DNA of 64,000 nucleotides from Veillonella rodentium (GCF_900187285.1 NZ_LT906470.1:293501-357500), one strand, 5' to 3'; shown: positions 1 through 9,678, counted from the stretch's first letter. The notes: generated from the letters alone by a model not told the origin. Made by a program: numbers and translations.

Positions 1-597
1 CGTAAAGAGGTAGGGCCGAAGGGATGCTATCTGGTGTCCGTATCGCATAACGGTCATTGTGATCTGCGTTTCATCGATACCTGCGCCATTCGTTTTGAAG
101 AAATCAGAATCGATATCGCAGGCATGCAGAATGAAGCTGATTTCATGGAAATCCTGCGCCGTAAGAAAGATAATTTACGCAAACAGTATAAGAAACCGAT
201 TTTATTATCTATTGTGTTGACCGGTACGGGACCTTTACATCGCCTTTGCGCTCAGGAGTCGATACGCAAGTTGTGGCTTGAGGAGTCGCAAGGGGAAGAA
301 CACGGAAAATCCGTTTTCGTCATGCCGTACCGAATGATTCCGAGTACGCGACCGGCCGTTAATTTAGCGCAGCGTCGTATGTTATCCGATGTGGTCGGTG
401 ATTACTTGCGTGCCTATGACGATATGGTATCTGCCGGCGGTGTCGGCGAGGCGCAACGTATCATGGCGGAACGTCCTGAATTTAAACGGTTGGGACCTTA
501 TGCGGAACTCTTGACTGATGAATTGTTGCAGCGCGCTTTGAAACGCTGCGAATTGGAAGGTGTTACGGTGTTGATGGGGGCTAACGATGAACATTAA
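1..597 (+). CDS. YhaO-like metallophosphoesterase / exonuclease, C-terminal part
   Basis: The reading frame is open from base 1, so this is the 3' end of a gene that starts outside the window (198 codons seen). The first residues (KEVGPKGCYLV) resemble the strand after the catalytic core in SbcD/YhaO-type phosphoesterases, where a capping domain follows. No metal-binding motifs are in the visible part because they belong to the missing N-terminus. The assignment rests mainly on context: the next gene is a YhaN-like ATPase overlapping by 11 bases, and yhaO-yhaN pairs are common in Firmicutes and resemble the SbcD-SbcC nuclease/ATPase pair in DNA end processing. The function of the YhaO/YhaN pair itself is poorly established. 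Confidence is good for the family and modest for the role. Confidence 0.75.
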   Translation, partial: RKEVGPKGCYLVSVSHNGHCDLRFIDTCAIRFEEIRIDIAGMQNEADFMEILRRKKDNLRKQYKKPILLSIVLTGTGPLHRLCAQESIRKLWLEESQGEEHGKSVFVMPYRMIPSTRPAVNLAQRRMLSDVVGDYLRAYDDMVSAGGVGEAQRIMAERPEFKRLGPYAELLTDELLQRALKRCELEGVTVLMGANDEH

Positions 598-3463
598 ACG
601 CATACGATTTGATGAATTTGGCCCGTATCGGGACTGGTCGCTTACTGCCGGATCCAATGGGGTTCAGCTTTTATACGGTCCGAATGAAAGCGGTAAAACA
701 TCCCTTTTGGAGGGGCTTCGTACGCTGCTTTTCGGCGGCACGCATAAAACGTACGGCCCCATGAACGGTTCCGTTGATATAGAACGCGACGGTGAAAGCT
801 ATTATATCGGCCGTAAGGGTAAAGAATTGAGCTTTTACAGCCCGGGAAATCCGGCCATTCATGAGGAGCCGTCCCAATATTGGTGGCATGGCATCGATAA
901 GAATACATATAACCGCATATTCGCATTGACCCTTGATGATCTGCAAGGCCTCGATGTATTGCGCGAGGTAGAGGTGCGTTCACGATTTTTCGGCGCCGAA
1001 GGAGGCGAGAACTTGGGCTCTGCCGTAAAGAATGTGGAAAAAGGAGCCACCGATTTGCTGGTTGCGTCCTCAAACGGCAAGCGCCGCATCAATGTTCTGA
1101 TGGATGAACTGAAAGAAAACCGTCAGAAATTAAGTCGGTTGTCTCAGCATGAGGCTCAGTATGTAGCCTTGGAGCGGGAGTTTCACAGTACGGAACAGAC
1201 CGAAGCGGAACTGCAGAGTCAGTTGCAGGAGTGGAAGGATTATCGAGACGGTATTGATGTGGTGTTGCGGGCGTGGGATACATATAGACGCAGCGAAGAA
1301 GCGCGCATGCATATGCAGCAATATAACAGCGATTTGGCGCTCAGCCGGGACGAGTTTCTGCGTATTGATGAAGATATCAGACGGGCCCGGGAGAATATGA
1401 AGTTATGGCAGGAAAAGGAAGCGTCCTTGATGCCGGAGAACTTCAGCCCCGACAGCCCTTTCGGTATATATGGGCAAGATATTGAAAATCTTATCCACCA
1501 AGGTGCTAAATGGGAGCAGTTGCGCAGTGAATGTGAAGAAGGGGATACATACATCCGGAAGGTCAAGGAACAGCTTGAATTTTCCCGCACCTTATATTCC
1601 ACATGGCGCGATGATGAGCCTATGCCGGATACTGTCAACTGGGCTGAGGGTGAACGATTGGCAAGCCGATTGCGTACGGCTAAAGACCAGCTGTTACATT
1701 GGCAGGACCGCAAGCCGTCTGAAGTCGGTGATACATCAGCGCATCTGGAACATCAATCAACATCAGATGACGGTGATGAAAATGCTGCAAAACGAGGAGC
1801 CCTGGAAGCTGAATTACAACGTATTTTGGCGGAGATGGATCTCGTAGATGAAAAGCTTGAAGAGTATGATGGCGAATTACAGCAGACACAATTGCCGAAG
1901 TGGTTGCAACGCATCGGCGGCATCGGTGCCGTCGTGGGCGTTTTGCTTGTCCTGGTCGGTCTGGTGGCGTTGGAATCCGTCTTATATACCGTAGGCGGAT
2001 TTGTGCTGATTCTTTTATCGATGGGGCTGTTCTGGTATGCATCGACGATGCGTCATGACGGAAGTACGGATACATCTAAGTTGAATTATCAGCTGGAGCT
2101 CCTGCTATCCCGTAAATCCGATGTAGAGCATCAGCTTGATGCGCTGGATCAGGTGGCAAGCTCCAGAGAGCAGGCCGGAGCCAATTCTTCGGCTGCTGCG
2201 TCGTTGGACAGATGGACTCAGGAAGGCCTCACGTTACAATCCATATATGACGAATCTTATAAAGCATGGCAAAACTGGTTGCCGCAAGGGGCCGCTAAAA
2301 GTCTAAGTGAAGATGATTTCTTCGGACTCAAGCAGGAGTATGACCAATATCAGGAGCAGCTAAGGACTATTGAAGGCTATGAAAAACGCTTGGAGGAACA
2401 CAAGGAAGGGTTGCGTCTCATCGAGGATCAGGCCATGACCTTGTGGTATAACCTCGGCGTAGAGACCCCTGTGTCTCCGACGGAGTTGAAGCGCATATAC
2501 AATCAGTACAAGAACTTTCAGCAAAATAAAATCCGTTGGGAGCAAAAGGAAGAGCAGCGCAAAAGTTTCCGTAACGAATACGACAACTGGCATCGCAAGG
2601 AAAAGGAACTGCTGTTGCGTCAGAAAGAGTTGTTGCATAAGGCGGGTATGGATAGTTCCAATGAATACCGTCAGCATCTCATCGATGAGGATCAGTATAA
2701 ACAGTGGCAGACTATTTATAAACAAAGTCAGGTGCAGCTCGATTTGTTGGCACCTGATGCGGAAAATAAAGATTTGTTTTACCGTCGTCTGCATGAAGGC
2801 AATAAGGAAAACTGGCTTGATGAATTAGCTCACTCGGAACGGGAAATGACGTCCATTGAGGAAAAACTGGCCAATCTCTATGAAAAAAGAGGACGAATTG
2901 TAGAATCCATGCGGGCGCTCGGATCCGACCAGGAGCAACATCAGGCGTTACAGGAACGCCGGGAGCTGCAGAGTCAGTTGGAGGATGCTCTGGAAGACTG
3001 GGCTACGCAGGTTCTCATCAGTCATTGCATGGAACGGGCACAGCAGTCGTATGAACAGGAAAAACAGCCTCATATGCTGGAATTGGCATCGTCCTATGTG
3101 GAGCGTCTGACGGGCGGTAAATATACGATTGATATGATGGGTATCAATGAAGGCATAGCACTGGTTAATACGAATGGTGAACGATTGGAACTGAAATTCT
3201 GGTCCAGCGGTCTCGGAGATCAGGTGTATCTGGCGTTGCGACTTGCGTTGGCAAAGGTTTTTTCCTATCAGGTGGAAGCGTTGCCGATTATTCTTGATGA
3301 TATTCTGGTTCGATTTGATGAATCGCGGCAGAAAAAGGCTTTGGAATTGTTGGCCGATATCGGTGCGGATCAACAGATTTGGCTCTTTACGTGTCAACGC
3401 AGCGTGTATGATATGGCGCAATCCGTTGCGGGTATCGACTATCATCAATTGCGCAAAGTGTAA
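587..3463 (+). CDS. YhaN-like SMC/Rad50-type ATPase with central membrane hairpin
   Basis: A 958-residue ABC-type ATPase of the SbcC/Rad50/RecF superfamily. Visible in order: N-terminal strand and Walker A GPNESGKTSL (residues 31-40); long charged coiled-coil stretches (about 160-430 and 490-850); two hydrophobic segments at about 442-484 separated by a few residues; an ABC signature-like SSGLGDQVYLALR (about 873-885); and Walker B LPIILDDILVRFD (about 899-911). Length fits YhaN (about 960). The hydrophobic pair sits at the coiled-coil apex, where Rad50 and SbcC carry a zinc hook, and no CxxC hook is visible there. That suggests membrane tethering. The start overlaps the upstream gene by 11 bases, so translation is probably coupled. 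It likely acts with the YhaO-like phosphoesterase. Confidence 0.85.
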   Translation: MNIKRIRFDEFGPYRDWSLTAGSNGVQLLYGPNESGKTSLLEGLRTLLFGGTHKTYGPMNGSVDIERDGESYYIGRKGKELSFYSPGNPAIHEEPSQYWWHGIDKNTYNRIFALTLDDLQGLDVLREVEVRSRFFGAEGGENLGSAVKNVEKGATDLLVASSNGKRRINVLMDELKENRQKLSRLSQHEAQYVALEREFHSTEQTEAELQSQLQEWKDYRDGIDVVLRAWDTYRRSEEARMHMQQYNSDLALSRDEFLRIDEDIRRARENMKLWQEKEASLMPENFSPDSPFGIYGQDIENLIHQGAKWEQLRSECEEGDTYIRKVKEQLEFSRTLYSTWRDDEPMPDTVNWAEGERLASRLRTAKDQLLHWQDRKPSEVGDTSAHLEHQSTSDDGDENAAKRGALEAELQRILAEMDLVDEKLEEYDGELQQTQLPKWLQRIGGIGAVVGVLLVLVGLVALESVLYTVGGFVLILLSMGLFWYASTMRHDGSTDTSKLNYQLELLLSRKSDVEHQLDALDQVASSREQAGANSSAAASLDRWTQEGLTLQSIYDESYKAWQNWLPQGAAKSLSEDDFFGLKQEYDQYQEQLRTIEGYEKRLEEHKEGLRLIEDQAMTLWYNLGVETPVSPTELKRIYNQYKNFQQNKIRWEQKEEQRKSFRNEYDNWHRKEKELLLRQKELLHKAGMDSSNEYRQHLIDEDQYKQWQTIYKQSQVQLDLLAPDAENKDLFYRRLHEGNKENWLDELAHSEREMTSIEEKLANLYEKRGRIVESMRALGSDQEQHQALQERRELQSQLEDALEDWATQVLISHCMERAQQSYEQEKQPHMLELASSYVERLTGGKYTIDMMGINEGIALVNTNGERLELKFWSSGLGDQVYLALRLALAKVFSYQVEALPIILDDILVRFDESRQKKALELLADIGADQQIWLFTCQRSVYDMAQSVAGIDYHQLRKV

Positions 3464-3642
3464 GTATCTGATTTATTGCAATATATTGAGCAGTACATAT
3501 AAATTAATTTGTAAGGGAACTTTCACAAAGGGAATTTTCATAAAATTGAAAGTTATATCGGAGTGTAACCGAAGTAATAGTTTTGGATGGATGCCTGTGC
3601 TAGTATATAGACAATACAGCGAAACAGAAGGGGGATGAATAC

Positions 3643-4686
3643 TTGAATACAGCATACTTGGATATGATTCAAGGTAAAAATCCGGGGGTAACACCTGTGT
3701 GGTATATGCGGCAGGCAGGCCGTAGTCAGGCGGAATATCGCAAGATAAAAGAGAAATATACATTGTTTGAAATTACAAAGGAGCCGGAGTTATGCGCTCG
3801 TGTCACGGAACTGCCCGTTAAGGAATACGGCGTTGATGCGGCAATCCTTTATAAAGACATCATGAGTCCCATGACGGGTATGAATATTCATGTGGATATC
3901 AAGCCCGGGGTGGGACCCGTATTCTCTACGCCGATTCAATCGATGGCGGATGTGGAGCGCCTCGATCCGTTCGATCCGACGAAGGTGGACTATATTGCGA
4001 AGACCATCAGACTGCTCACAACGGGTATGCTTGATGTGCCGCTTATCGGCTTCTGCGGGGCTCCGTTCACTATTGCTTCATATCTCATAGAGGGCGGACC
4101 GACGAAGAATTATAATAAAACGCGGGGGATGCTCATCGGTGCCCCTCGGGTGTGGGATGCGCTGATGACAAAGCTGGCGGATATGTCCATTGCGTATCTG
4201 TCTATGCAGGCCGATGCGGGCGCCGATGCATTGCAGATTTTCGACTCCTGGGTCGGTGCCGTCAATGCGGAGCAGTATAAACAGGGGATTTATCCGCATG
4301 TGGAGCGTATTATCAAGACGGTGAAAGCCAAGTATCCCAGCTTGCCGATTGCCATGAACGGTGTCGGAACGGATCATCTCGTATCGATCTGGTCTCATTT
4401 GCCGCTGGATGTTATCGCTTTTGACTGGCGCAGCTGCATCAATATGGCCTATGAGCGGGGCGTAACACAAACGATTCAGGGAAATCTGGATCCTGCGTAT
4501 CTATATGCCGATGAAAAGACATTGGCTCGTGAAGTGGACCGTATATTGCTGGACGGTATCCGATACGGTCGTCATATCTTTAATTTAGGGCATGGCGTAT
4601 TCCCTGAGGCGGACCCGAAAAAACTGCATTGGCTGACGGACTATGTTCATGAACGCAGCCGGGAACTGTGGGCGCAAGAGGGATGA
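3643..4686 (+). CDS. hemE: Uroporphyrinogen III decarboxylase
   Basis: A 347-residue protein of normal length for HemE, which decarboxylates the four acetate side chains of uroporphyrinogen III to give coproporphyrinogen III in the cytoplasm. The N-terminal signature PVWYMRQAGR is intact (residues about 17-26) and the family's GFCGAPFTIASYLIEGG block lies mid-protein. The start is TTG at 3643, preceded by the strong Shine-Dalgarno AGGGGG at about 3629. The only nearby ATG (3635) is not in this frame. It is the first gene of a tight four-gene heme operon: its TGA overlaps the ATG of the ferrochelatase gene (ATGA). A weak extended -10 (TGCTAGTAT, about 3599-3607) lies upstream. Confidence 0.95.
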   Translation: MNTAYLDMIQGKNPGVTPVWYMRQAGRSQAEYRKIKEKYTLFEITKEPELCARVTELPVKEYGVDAAILYKDIMSPMTGMNIHVDIKPGVGPVFSTPIQSMADVERLDPFDPTKVDYIAKTIRLLTTGMLDVPLIGFCGAPFTIASYLIEGGPTKNYNKTRGMLIGAPRVWDALMTKLADMSIAYLSMQADAGADALQIFDSWVGAVNAEQYKQGIYPHVERIIKTVKAKYPSLPIAMNGVGTDHLVSIWSHLPLDVIAFDWRSCINMAYERGVTQTIQGNLDPAYLYADEKTLAREVDRILLDGIRYGRHIFNLGHGVFPEADPKKLHWLTDYVHERSRELWAQEG

Positions 4687-5609
4687 CGGATATTGTGAAA
4701 GATTCAAAACAAGTGGGAGTGCTCTTTTTGTCGTATGGCAGCCCGTCGGATAAGAAGGACTTGATTCCGTATATGACGAGCATTCGACGGGGGCGCACTC
4801 CGACAGACTGTGAAGTACAGAATTTGATAAATCGTTATGATGCTATAGGGCAGTGGACAGATCAGTCGCTGTCGACGATGGCGAAACGGCAATGTCATGT
4901 ATTACAGGATTTGTTGCCGTCAGTGCCGATAGCAAACGGTTATCTTCATATGCAGCCATCTATCGGCGATGCTGTTGCGGATTTGGTAAAATGCGGTGTC
5001 AGTCATATTATAGTTATAGTGACGGCGCCGTTTTATTCGGCTCTCGGAACGGGTGCTTATGAGCATCGGGTCGATGCCGCGGTAGCGGAATATCCTCACG
5101 TAACGAGTGAATTTATTCGGCACTGGTGGGATCAGTCGGCATTCATTGATTATTGGATGACATCTATTCAGGGATACTTACAGTCCCATAAATTTGATAA
5201 AGCTGAGACGACAGTTATTTTCAGTGCTCATAGCGTACCTGTGGGGGAGACTATGAGTGCCGATAGTTATGCGGACAGCCTTCGTGCGGGAGCAGAACGG
5301 ATTGCCGATCGGCTGGGACTTCCTCATCGGTCTCTGGCGTGGCAGAGTGCGGGGGCGCACGGACAATGGCTGGGGCCTACGGTGCAGAATGCCATTAAAA
5401 GAGCACTACAGAACGGTTTTAGACATATCGTGTTCGTACCGTTCGGCTTTGTGAGCAATCATGTGGAAGTGTTGTATGATAATGATATAGAGTGCAGGGG
5501 CTTTGTCGAGGCCGGCGGCGCCAGATATGGACGCGTTCCGATGCCCGATGATGATGTGCGCTTTATACGAGCTATGGCTGATGCTATAACAGAAAGGATT
5601 CGTTTGTGA
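4683..5609 (+). CDS. hemH: Ferrochelatase (coproporphyrin III ferrochelatase type)
   Basis: Inserts ferrous iron into the porphyrin ring. The family signature FSAHSVP is present at about residues 180-186 (catalytic His), followed by the WQSAGAHGQWLGP block and the C-terminal VPFGFVSNHVEVLYD motif with the second conserved acidic/His pair. At 308 residues it is the short soluble form seen in Firmicutes and Actinobacteria. ATG at 4683 is chosen because it overlaps the hemE stop as ATGA. An in-frame GTG at 4668 exists but lies inside hemE without its own Shine-Dalgarno. The downstream neighbours cgoX and chdC indicate that the natural substrate is coproporphyrin III (CpfC), not protoporphyrin IX. 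That is inferred from context rather than from active-site residues. Confidence 0.93.
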   Translation: MTDIVKDSKQVGVLFLSYGSPSDKKDLIPYMTSIRRGRTPTDCEVQNLINRYDAIGQWTDQSLSTMAKRQCHVLQDLLPSVPIANGYLHMQPSIGDAVADLVKCGVSHIIVIVTAPFYSALGTGAYEHRVDAAVAEYPHVTSEFIRHWWDQSAFIDYWMTSIQGYLQSHKFDKAETTVIFSAHSVPVGETMSADSYADSLRAGAERIADRLGLPHRSLAWQSAGAHGQWLGPTVQNAIKRALQNGFRHIVFVPFGFVSNHVEVLYDNDIECRGFVEAGGARYGRVPMPDDDVRFIRAMADAITERIRL

Positions 5610-7231
5610 AAGTAATAATCATAGGCGGTGGACTTACGGGGTTGACAGCGGCTTTTTATTTAGGTCATGCCAAGCCGGAATGGAATATAGAACTGTATGA
5701 ACAGGCGTCGCGATTTGGCGGCAAAATTCAAACTGAGCACGTAGATGATTTTGTAGTCGAACTGGGGCCCGATTCCTATTTGGGCCGCAAGACGGAAATG
5801 ACGGACCTCGTATATGATTTGGGGCTGGGGGATACTTTGGTGTCCAATGAAACTGGGCAGGCTTATGTCTATGATGAGGGCAGAATCCATCCTATTCCGG
5901 GCGGCTCCATCATGGGGATTCCTACGGAAATCATGCCCTTTGTGAAAGCTACCCTTATTTCGTGGCCCGGTAAATTGAGGGCCGGATTGGATTATTTCAA
6001 AAATCCCTATCCTCTTGATGTAAATGGCGACGTGTCTATCGGTCATTTCTTCAAGTATCATTTGGGACAGGAGATGATGGATAAGCTCATCGAGCCTTTA
6101 TTGGCGGGTATTTACGGTGGAGATATTTATAAGATAAGTCTTCTGTCCACGTTCCCTCACTTTATTCAGGTGGAACAAAAATACGGAAACATGGTCAAAG
6201 GAATGATGGCTGCAAAGATGAGTCACTCCAAGGCGGGCGTTACGAAGGCTGTTAAGGGAGCCGCCGCGGAAGGCGATGTGCCTCGCGCCGGCAAGGGTGT
6301 TATGACGGACAGTCAATACGCGAAGTATCAGTCCGCTAAGAAGTCGGCGCATCAGTCGACGATAGAGGCCCGTAAAGGCACAGCCGCTCAATCTGGCATG
6401 TTCCGTCAGTTGACGGGCGGCCTTGAAAGCGTTATCACCGCTATCGTAGCGGCTATGCCCGGTAATGTAAAATTATATAATAATACGTTTGTTGATGATA
6501 TTCAACGCAATGACGATCGATATGAGCTATATGTAACGGAACGATGTGGCTGTGAGTGTTTACATACGGACACAGATTCATCCTTATCCTTACCTCCTTC
6601 TGAAATCCTGAGGGATGGAGCGCAGGGCGTCGCTCAGAGCCGAAATGTTGTTGCGGATGCCTTGATTATTTGTACGCCGCCGGCTGCTTATAAACAATGG
6701 TTTCGGGATGATTCCGGATTTGATTACCTGCGCTCCATGGAGCAGTCCAGCTGTGCCATTGCCATCATGGCTTTTGATAAAGCCACATTTGACGGCGAAT
6801 TGAATGGTTCGGGACTCTTAATCACCCGAAAAACGGATACACCGCTTACGGCATGTACTATTTTGAATCAGAAGTGGCCGCAGACGACGCCGGATGATAA
6901 AATCGTGCTGCGCGTCTTTATCGGAAAGCCCGGCAATGATATGGTGGAACGATTAAGCGATGATGAGCTTTCAGAATTGGCGGTTACGGAAATCCGACGC
7001 ATTATGAGTTTTTCAGCTGCACCTGAATGGGTAAAAATCAATCGTCTTATTCATTGCATGCCTCAATACAATGTAGGACATCGTGCCGGTATTACAGCCG
7101 TACGAGCACATGTGGCTCGGAATTATCCGAATTTATATCTTATCGGCACACCATTTGACGGTATCGGTATCCCGGATGGCGTAAAACAGGCAAAGGAGCT
7201 CGTACAGCGTATCAGTGAAGAAATAGTCTGA
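5606..7231 (+). CDS. hemY: Coproporphyrinogen III oxidase (HemY/CgoX type, FAD)
   Basis: Oxygen-dependent FAD flavoprotein that oxidises coproporphyrinogen III to coproporphyrin III in the coproporphyrin-dependent pathway. The N-terminal dinucleotide motif IIGGGLTGLTAAF (residues 4-16), LYEQASRFGGKI, and the C-terminal FAD-closing motif YLIGTPFDGIGIPDGVKQA are clear. GTG start at 5606 overlaps the hemH stop as GTGA. At 541 residues it is about 70 longer than typical HemY. The extra length is a Lys/Ala-rich insertion at about 205-262 and a short Cys/Ser-rich insertion at about 314-338. Both are likely surface loops because the flanking domains are intact. The requirement for oxygen or another acceptor in an anaerobe is unresolved. 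Confidence 0.92.
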   Translation: MKVIIIGGGLTGLTAAFYLGHAKPEWNIELYEQASRFGGKIQTEHVDDFVVELGPDSYLGRKTEMTDLVYDLGLGDTLVSNETGQAYVYDEGRIHPIPGGSIMGIPTEIMPFVKATLISWPGKLRAGLDYFKNPYPLDVNGDVSIGHFFKYHLGQEMMDKLIEPLLAGIYGGDIYKISLLSTFPHFIQVEQKYGNMVKGMMAAKMSHSKAGVTKAVKGAAAEGDVPRAGKGVMTDSQYAKYQSAKKSAHQSTIEARKGTAAQSGMFRQLTGGLESVITAIVAAMPGNVKLYNNTFVDDIQRNDDRYELYVTERCGCECLHTDTDSSLSLPPSEILRDGAQGVAQSRNVVADALIICTPPAAYKQWFRDDSGFDYLRSMEQSSCAIAIMAFDKATFDGELNGSGLLITRKTDTPLTACTILNQKWPQTTPDDKIVLRVFIGKPGNDMVERLSDDELSELAVTEIRRIMSFSAAPEWVKINRLIHCMPQYNVGHRAGITAVRAHVARNYPNLYLIGTPFDGIGIPDGVKQAKELVQRISEEIV

Positions 7232-7277
7232 TAATTTATGTTTAGTTTGAATTATTTATTCGATAGGAGTGATTATA

Positions 7278-8009
7278 ATGGGTAAAGCAATCCCTACAGT
7301 AGAAGGTTGGCATAGTCAACATATGGTATTCGCTATGGATTTCAGTGCGTGGAACTGCTTCACGGCGGATGAAAAAACGGCGGCTCGCAACGAGTTGAAA
7401 GCATTTTTGGCAGATCTCGAAGAAAAACATCAGGCGAAGAAAGGCAGTTATGCGTTTTATGATGTAAACGGCGCTAAAGGTGATCTGATTTTATGGGTTT
7501 TGGGACCGTCTCTAGAATATTTGGCACAGGTGGAACGCGCATTCCGTCGCCTTGCCATTGCGAGCGTATTGGTGCAGACGTATTCGTATACCTCCGTGAC
7601 TGAAGTGAGCACTTACGTTAAGGATAAACTCGACACGGAAGAGGTCAATCAGAAATTATATCCTCATGTGCCGCGTGATAAATATATCTGCTTTTACAAT
7701 ATGAGCAAAAAACGCGAAGGTGCCGATAACTGGTTCATGTTGCCTCCTCGTGACCGAGGTGCTTTGATGAAAGCCCATGGCGAACTCGGAAAAACATATT
7801 TAGATGTATTGTCCGAATTCACCACCGGCGGCTGTGGCCTTGATGACTGGGAATGGGGCATAACTATCTTCAGCGATGACGATGTAAAATTCAAAAAAAT
7901 CGTGTATGATATGCGCTTTGAAGAAGCGAGTGCACGATATGGTATCTTCAGCGACTTCTACGTTGGAACTATCATTGACGACGCGCTGTTTGAAGAAATA
8001 TTCCAATAA
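7278..8009 (+). CDS. hemQ: Coproheme decarboxylase (HemQ/ChdC)
   Basis: A 243-residue chlorite-dismutase-fold protein catalysing the last step of the coproporphyrin pathway: decarboxylation of two propionates of coproheme to give heme b, using peroxide. The family core is intact: FYNMSKKREGADNWFMLP with the catalytic Tyr (about 140 here, matching Tyr145 of Bacillus subtilis), MKAHGELGKTY with the proximal heme His (about 167, matching His172), and GLDDWEWGITIFSDD followed by MRFEEASARYG. The start is ATG 7278 with AGGAG at 7265-7269. An in-frame GTG at 7269 overlaps that Shine-Dalgarno and is not used. It follows cgoX by 46 bases and completes the heme module. Confidence 0.95.
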   Translation: MGKAIPTVEGWHSQHMVFAMDFSAWNCFTADEKTAARNELKAFLADLEEKHQAKKGSYAFYDVNGAKGDLILWVLGPSLEYLAQVERAFRRLAIASVLVQTYSYTSVTEVSTYVKDKLDTEEVNQKLYPHVPRDKYICFYNMSKKREGADNWFMLPPRDRGALMKAHGELGKTYLDVLSEFTTGGCGLDDWEWGITIFSDDDVKFKKIVYDMRFEEASARYGIFSDFYVGTIIDDALFEEIFQ

Positions 8010-8034
8010 TATACGGAGATAAAGTATTCACTAG

Positions 8035-8070
8035 TATTGACGATGTATTTTCGAAGAAATCTTTGGATAA
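8035..8070 (+). repeat. Diverged partial copy of the chdC 3' end
   Basis: Bases 8035-8070 resemble the last codons of chdC (7971-8010): both begin ATTGACGA, share GAAGAAAT in the middle and end in ATAAT. Translated in the matching frame it reads IDDVF...KK against IDDALFEE. It sits directly beside the left end of the insertion sequence. It could be a relic of a small duplication, or chance similarity in a short stretch. Confidence 0.3.
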
Positions 8071-8199
8071 TAAAGGGGCTGTAACAAAACAGCCCCCTTT
8101 CTACTAAAAATAGCTATTAGTTGATTATATACAATCAACTAATAGCTATTTTTCTGTATTTTATAAGGAAAAAGGGTCCCGAAGGACCCATTCCATTGG

Positions 8200-8205
8200 T
8201 ATAAT
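8200..8205 (+). promoter_or_regulatory. Candidate -10 element of the transposase promoter
   Basis: TATAAT lies 26 bases before the transposase ATG and just after the GGGTCC tetraloop hairpin. No good -35 hexamer is visible at normal spacing, so this is weak. Confidence 0.35.
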
Positions 8206-8230
8206 TTAAGTATGAAAAAGAACCATACCA

Positions 8231-9678
8231 ATGAATTTAATTATACCAAACTCTAAAGTTCCACCGCACATTCTGTTTAAGATTTTTGTCTATGCTATGT
8301 CCAACGGCGTGTATTCTACACGTATGATCCAACAACAATGCGAGGAAAATATTAACTATATGTGGCTACTACAAGGTTATGCTACCCCCAGTCATATGAC
8401 GTTTCAACGATTTTTTGCACATTGTGCGCTAGATATACTCATGAATTTATTTTCGCAGATAATGGAAGCGATTGCGAGACGTGACACACTAACCTTTAAT
8501 GAAGTATTTATTGATGGGACCAAGCTAGAAGCTAATGCCAATAAATATACGTTTGTATGGTGTAAAGCTGTAGAGAAAAAGCTATCTATGTTACCCACTA
8601 AATTATCTGTACTCAAGCAAGATATCTGGAATGAATTGGGCTTAGATGCATTTTATATGAACGATGAATTTGTATATACCTTTTTAGCTAAAGAAATTGA
8701 AGTACGGCATATGGTGTTGGTACAAGGGAAAGGCAAGCATAAAACACCGTTACAACGTTTGTACGAACGAGCAGAATCCTTATATGAGAAGCGAAAAGAA
8801 TACGAATAGCAATTGTATATTATGGGGGGGAACGTAACAGTTACTCTAAAACGGATCCTGATGCTACGTTTATGCGTATGAAAGAAGACCATATGTGTAA
8901 TGGACAGCTTAAGCCTGCTTACAATATACAATTGGCTGTTCATTCTGAATATATTATGGGAGTTGGTGTATTCCCTAATCCTAATGATACCAATACATTA
9001 ATTCCGTTTGTACAACAATTAGAACGACTTCACACACAACATTTCAAATATGTAGTGGCAGATGCCGGCTATGATAGCCATGAAAACCTAACATGGTTAA
9101 AACACAACCAGTATCTATCTTGTATAAAACCACAGTATTATGAAAGACAAAAGACTAAGGTATGGACTACCGATATTGGTAAAGCTCGTAATATGCAATA
9201 TATACCGGAAGAGGATTCGTTTATATGTGCTAAAGGGCGCCAATTAAAATATGCCTATACACGTAACATTAAAAAGAAAACAGGATTTGTATCTGAGCGA
9301 AAGGTATATATTTGTGAATCCTATAACCGATGTGGATACAAAAAAGACTGTCAACCGTATGCGAAACAGACAACAGTAAATCCTATAAAGAGAATTGAGA
9401 TTACCCCTGCTTATGATGCCGTATTGGCAGAAAACCAACGTAGACTGCTTAGTGATACAGGTGTCCAATTGCGGATTAACCGCTCCATTCAAGTGGAAGG
9501 TACATTTGGTGTCTTAAAACAGGATCTTGGATTTAGACGTTTTTTACATCGAGGGACTGGTAAAGTACATAAAATGTTGTACCTATTAGCGATGGGATTT
9601 TATCTTACAAAACTACACAACCGAATACAAGCAGGACGAATTCATACAACAGTATTCACCGTAAAAGGAACTGCTTAA
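8231..9678 (+). pseudogene. IS1182-family transposase, disrupted by a stop and a frameshift
   Basis: Two consecutive pieces of one transposase. Piece one (8231-8809, 192 codons) carries the FIDGTKLEANANKYTFVW block typical of the family, with the first conserved acidic residue. It stops at TAG 8807-8809 in ...KRKEYE*, where an additional residue would be expected. Piece two resumes one frame back inside a run of seven G at 8824-8830, reading ERNSYSKTDPDATFMRMKEDHM and on to the C-terminal EGTFGVLKQDLGFRRFLHRG block, ending at 9678. The N-terminus also looks shortened, because LIIPNS runs almost directly into PPHILFKIFVYAMS. The total of about 480 residues is below the usual length. It encodes no complete enzyme. 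Confidence 0.85.

Noticed and set aside
8788-8830. Programmed -1 frameshifting between the two transposase pieces
   Set aside because: A slip in CGA-AAA-G could bypass the TAG at 8807, but it would replace the conserved EYE(E)QLYIMG segment with unrelated residues; a stop mutation plus a change in the G run explains the data better.
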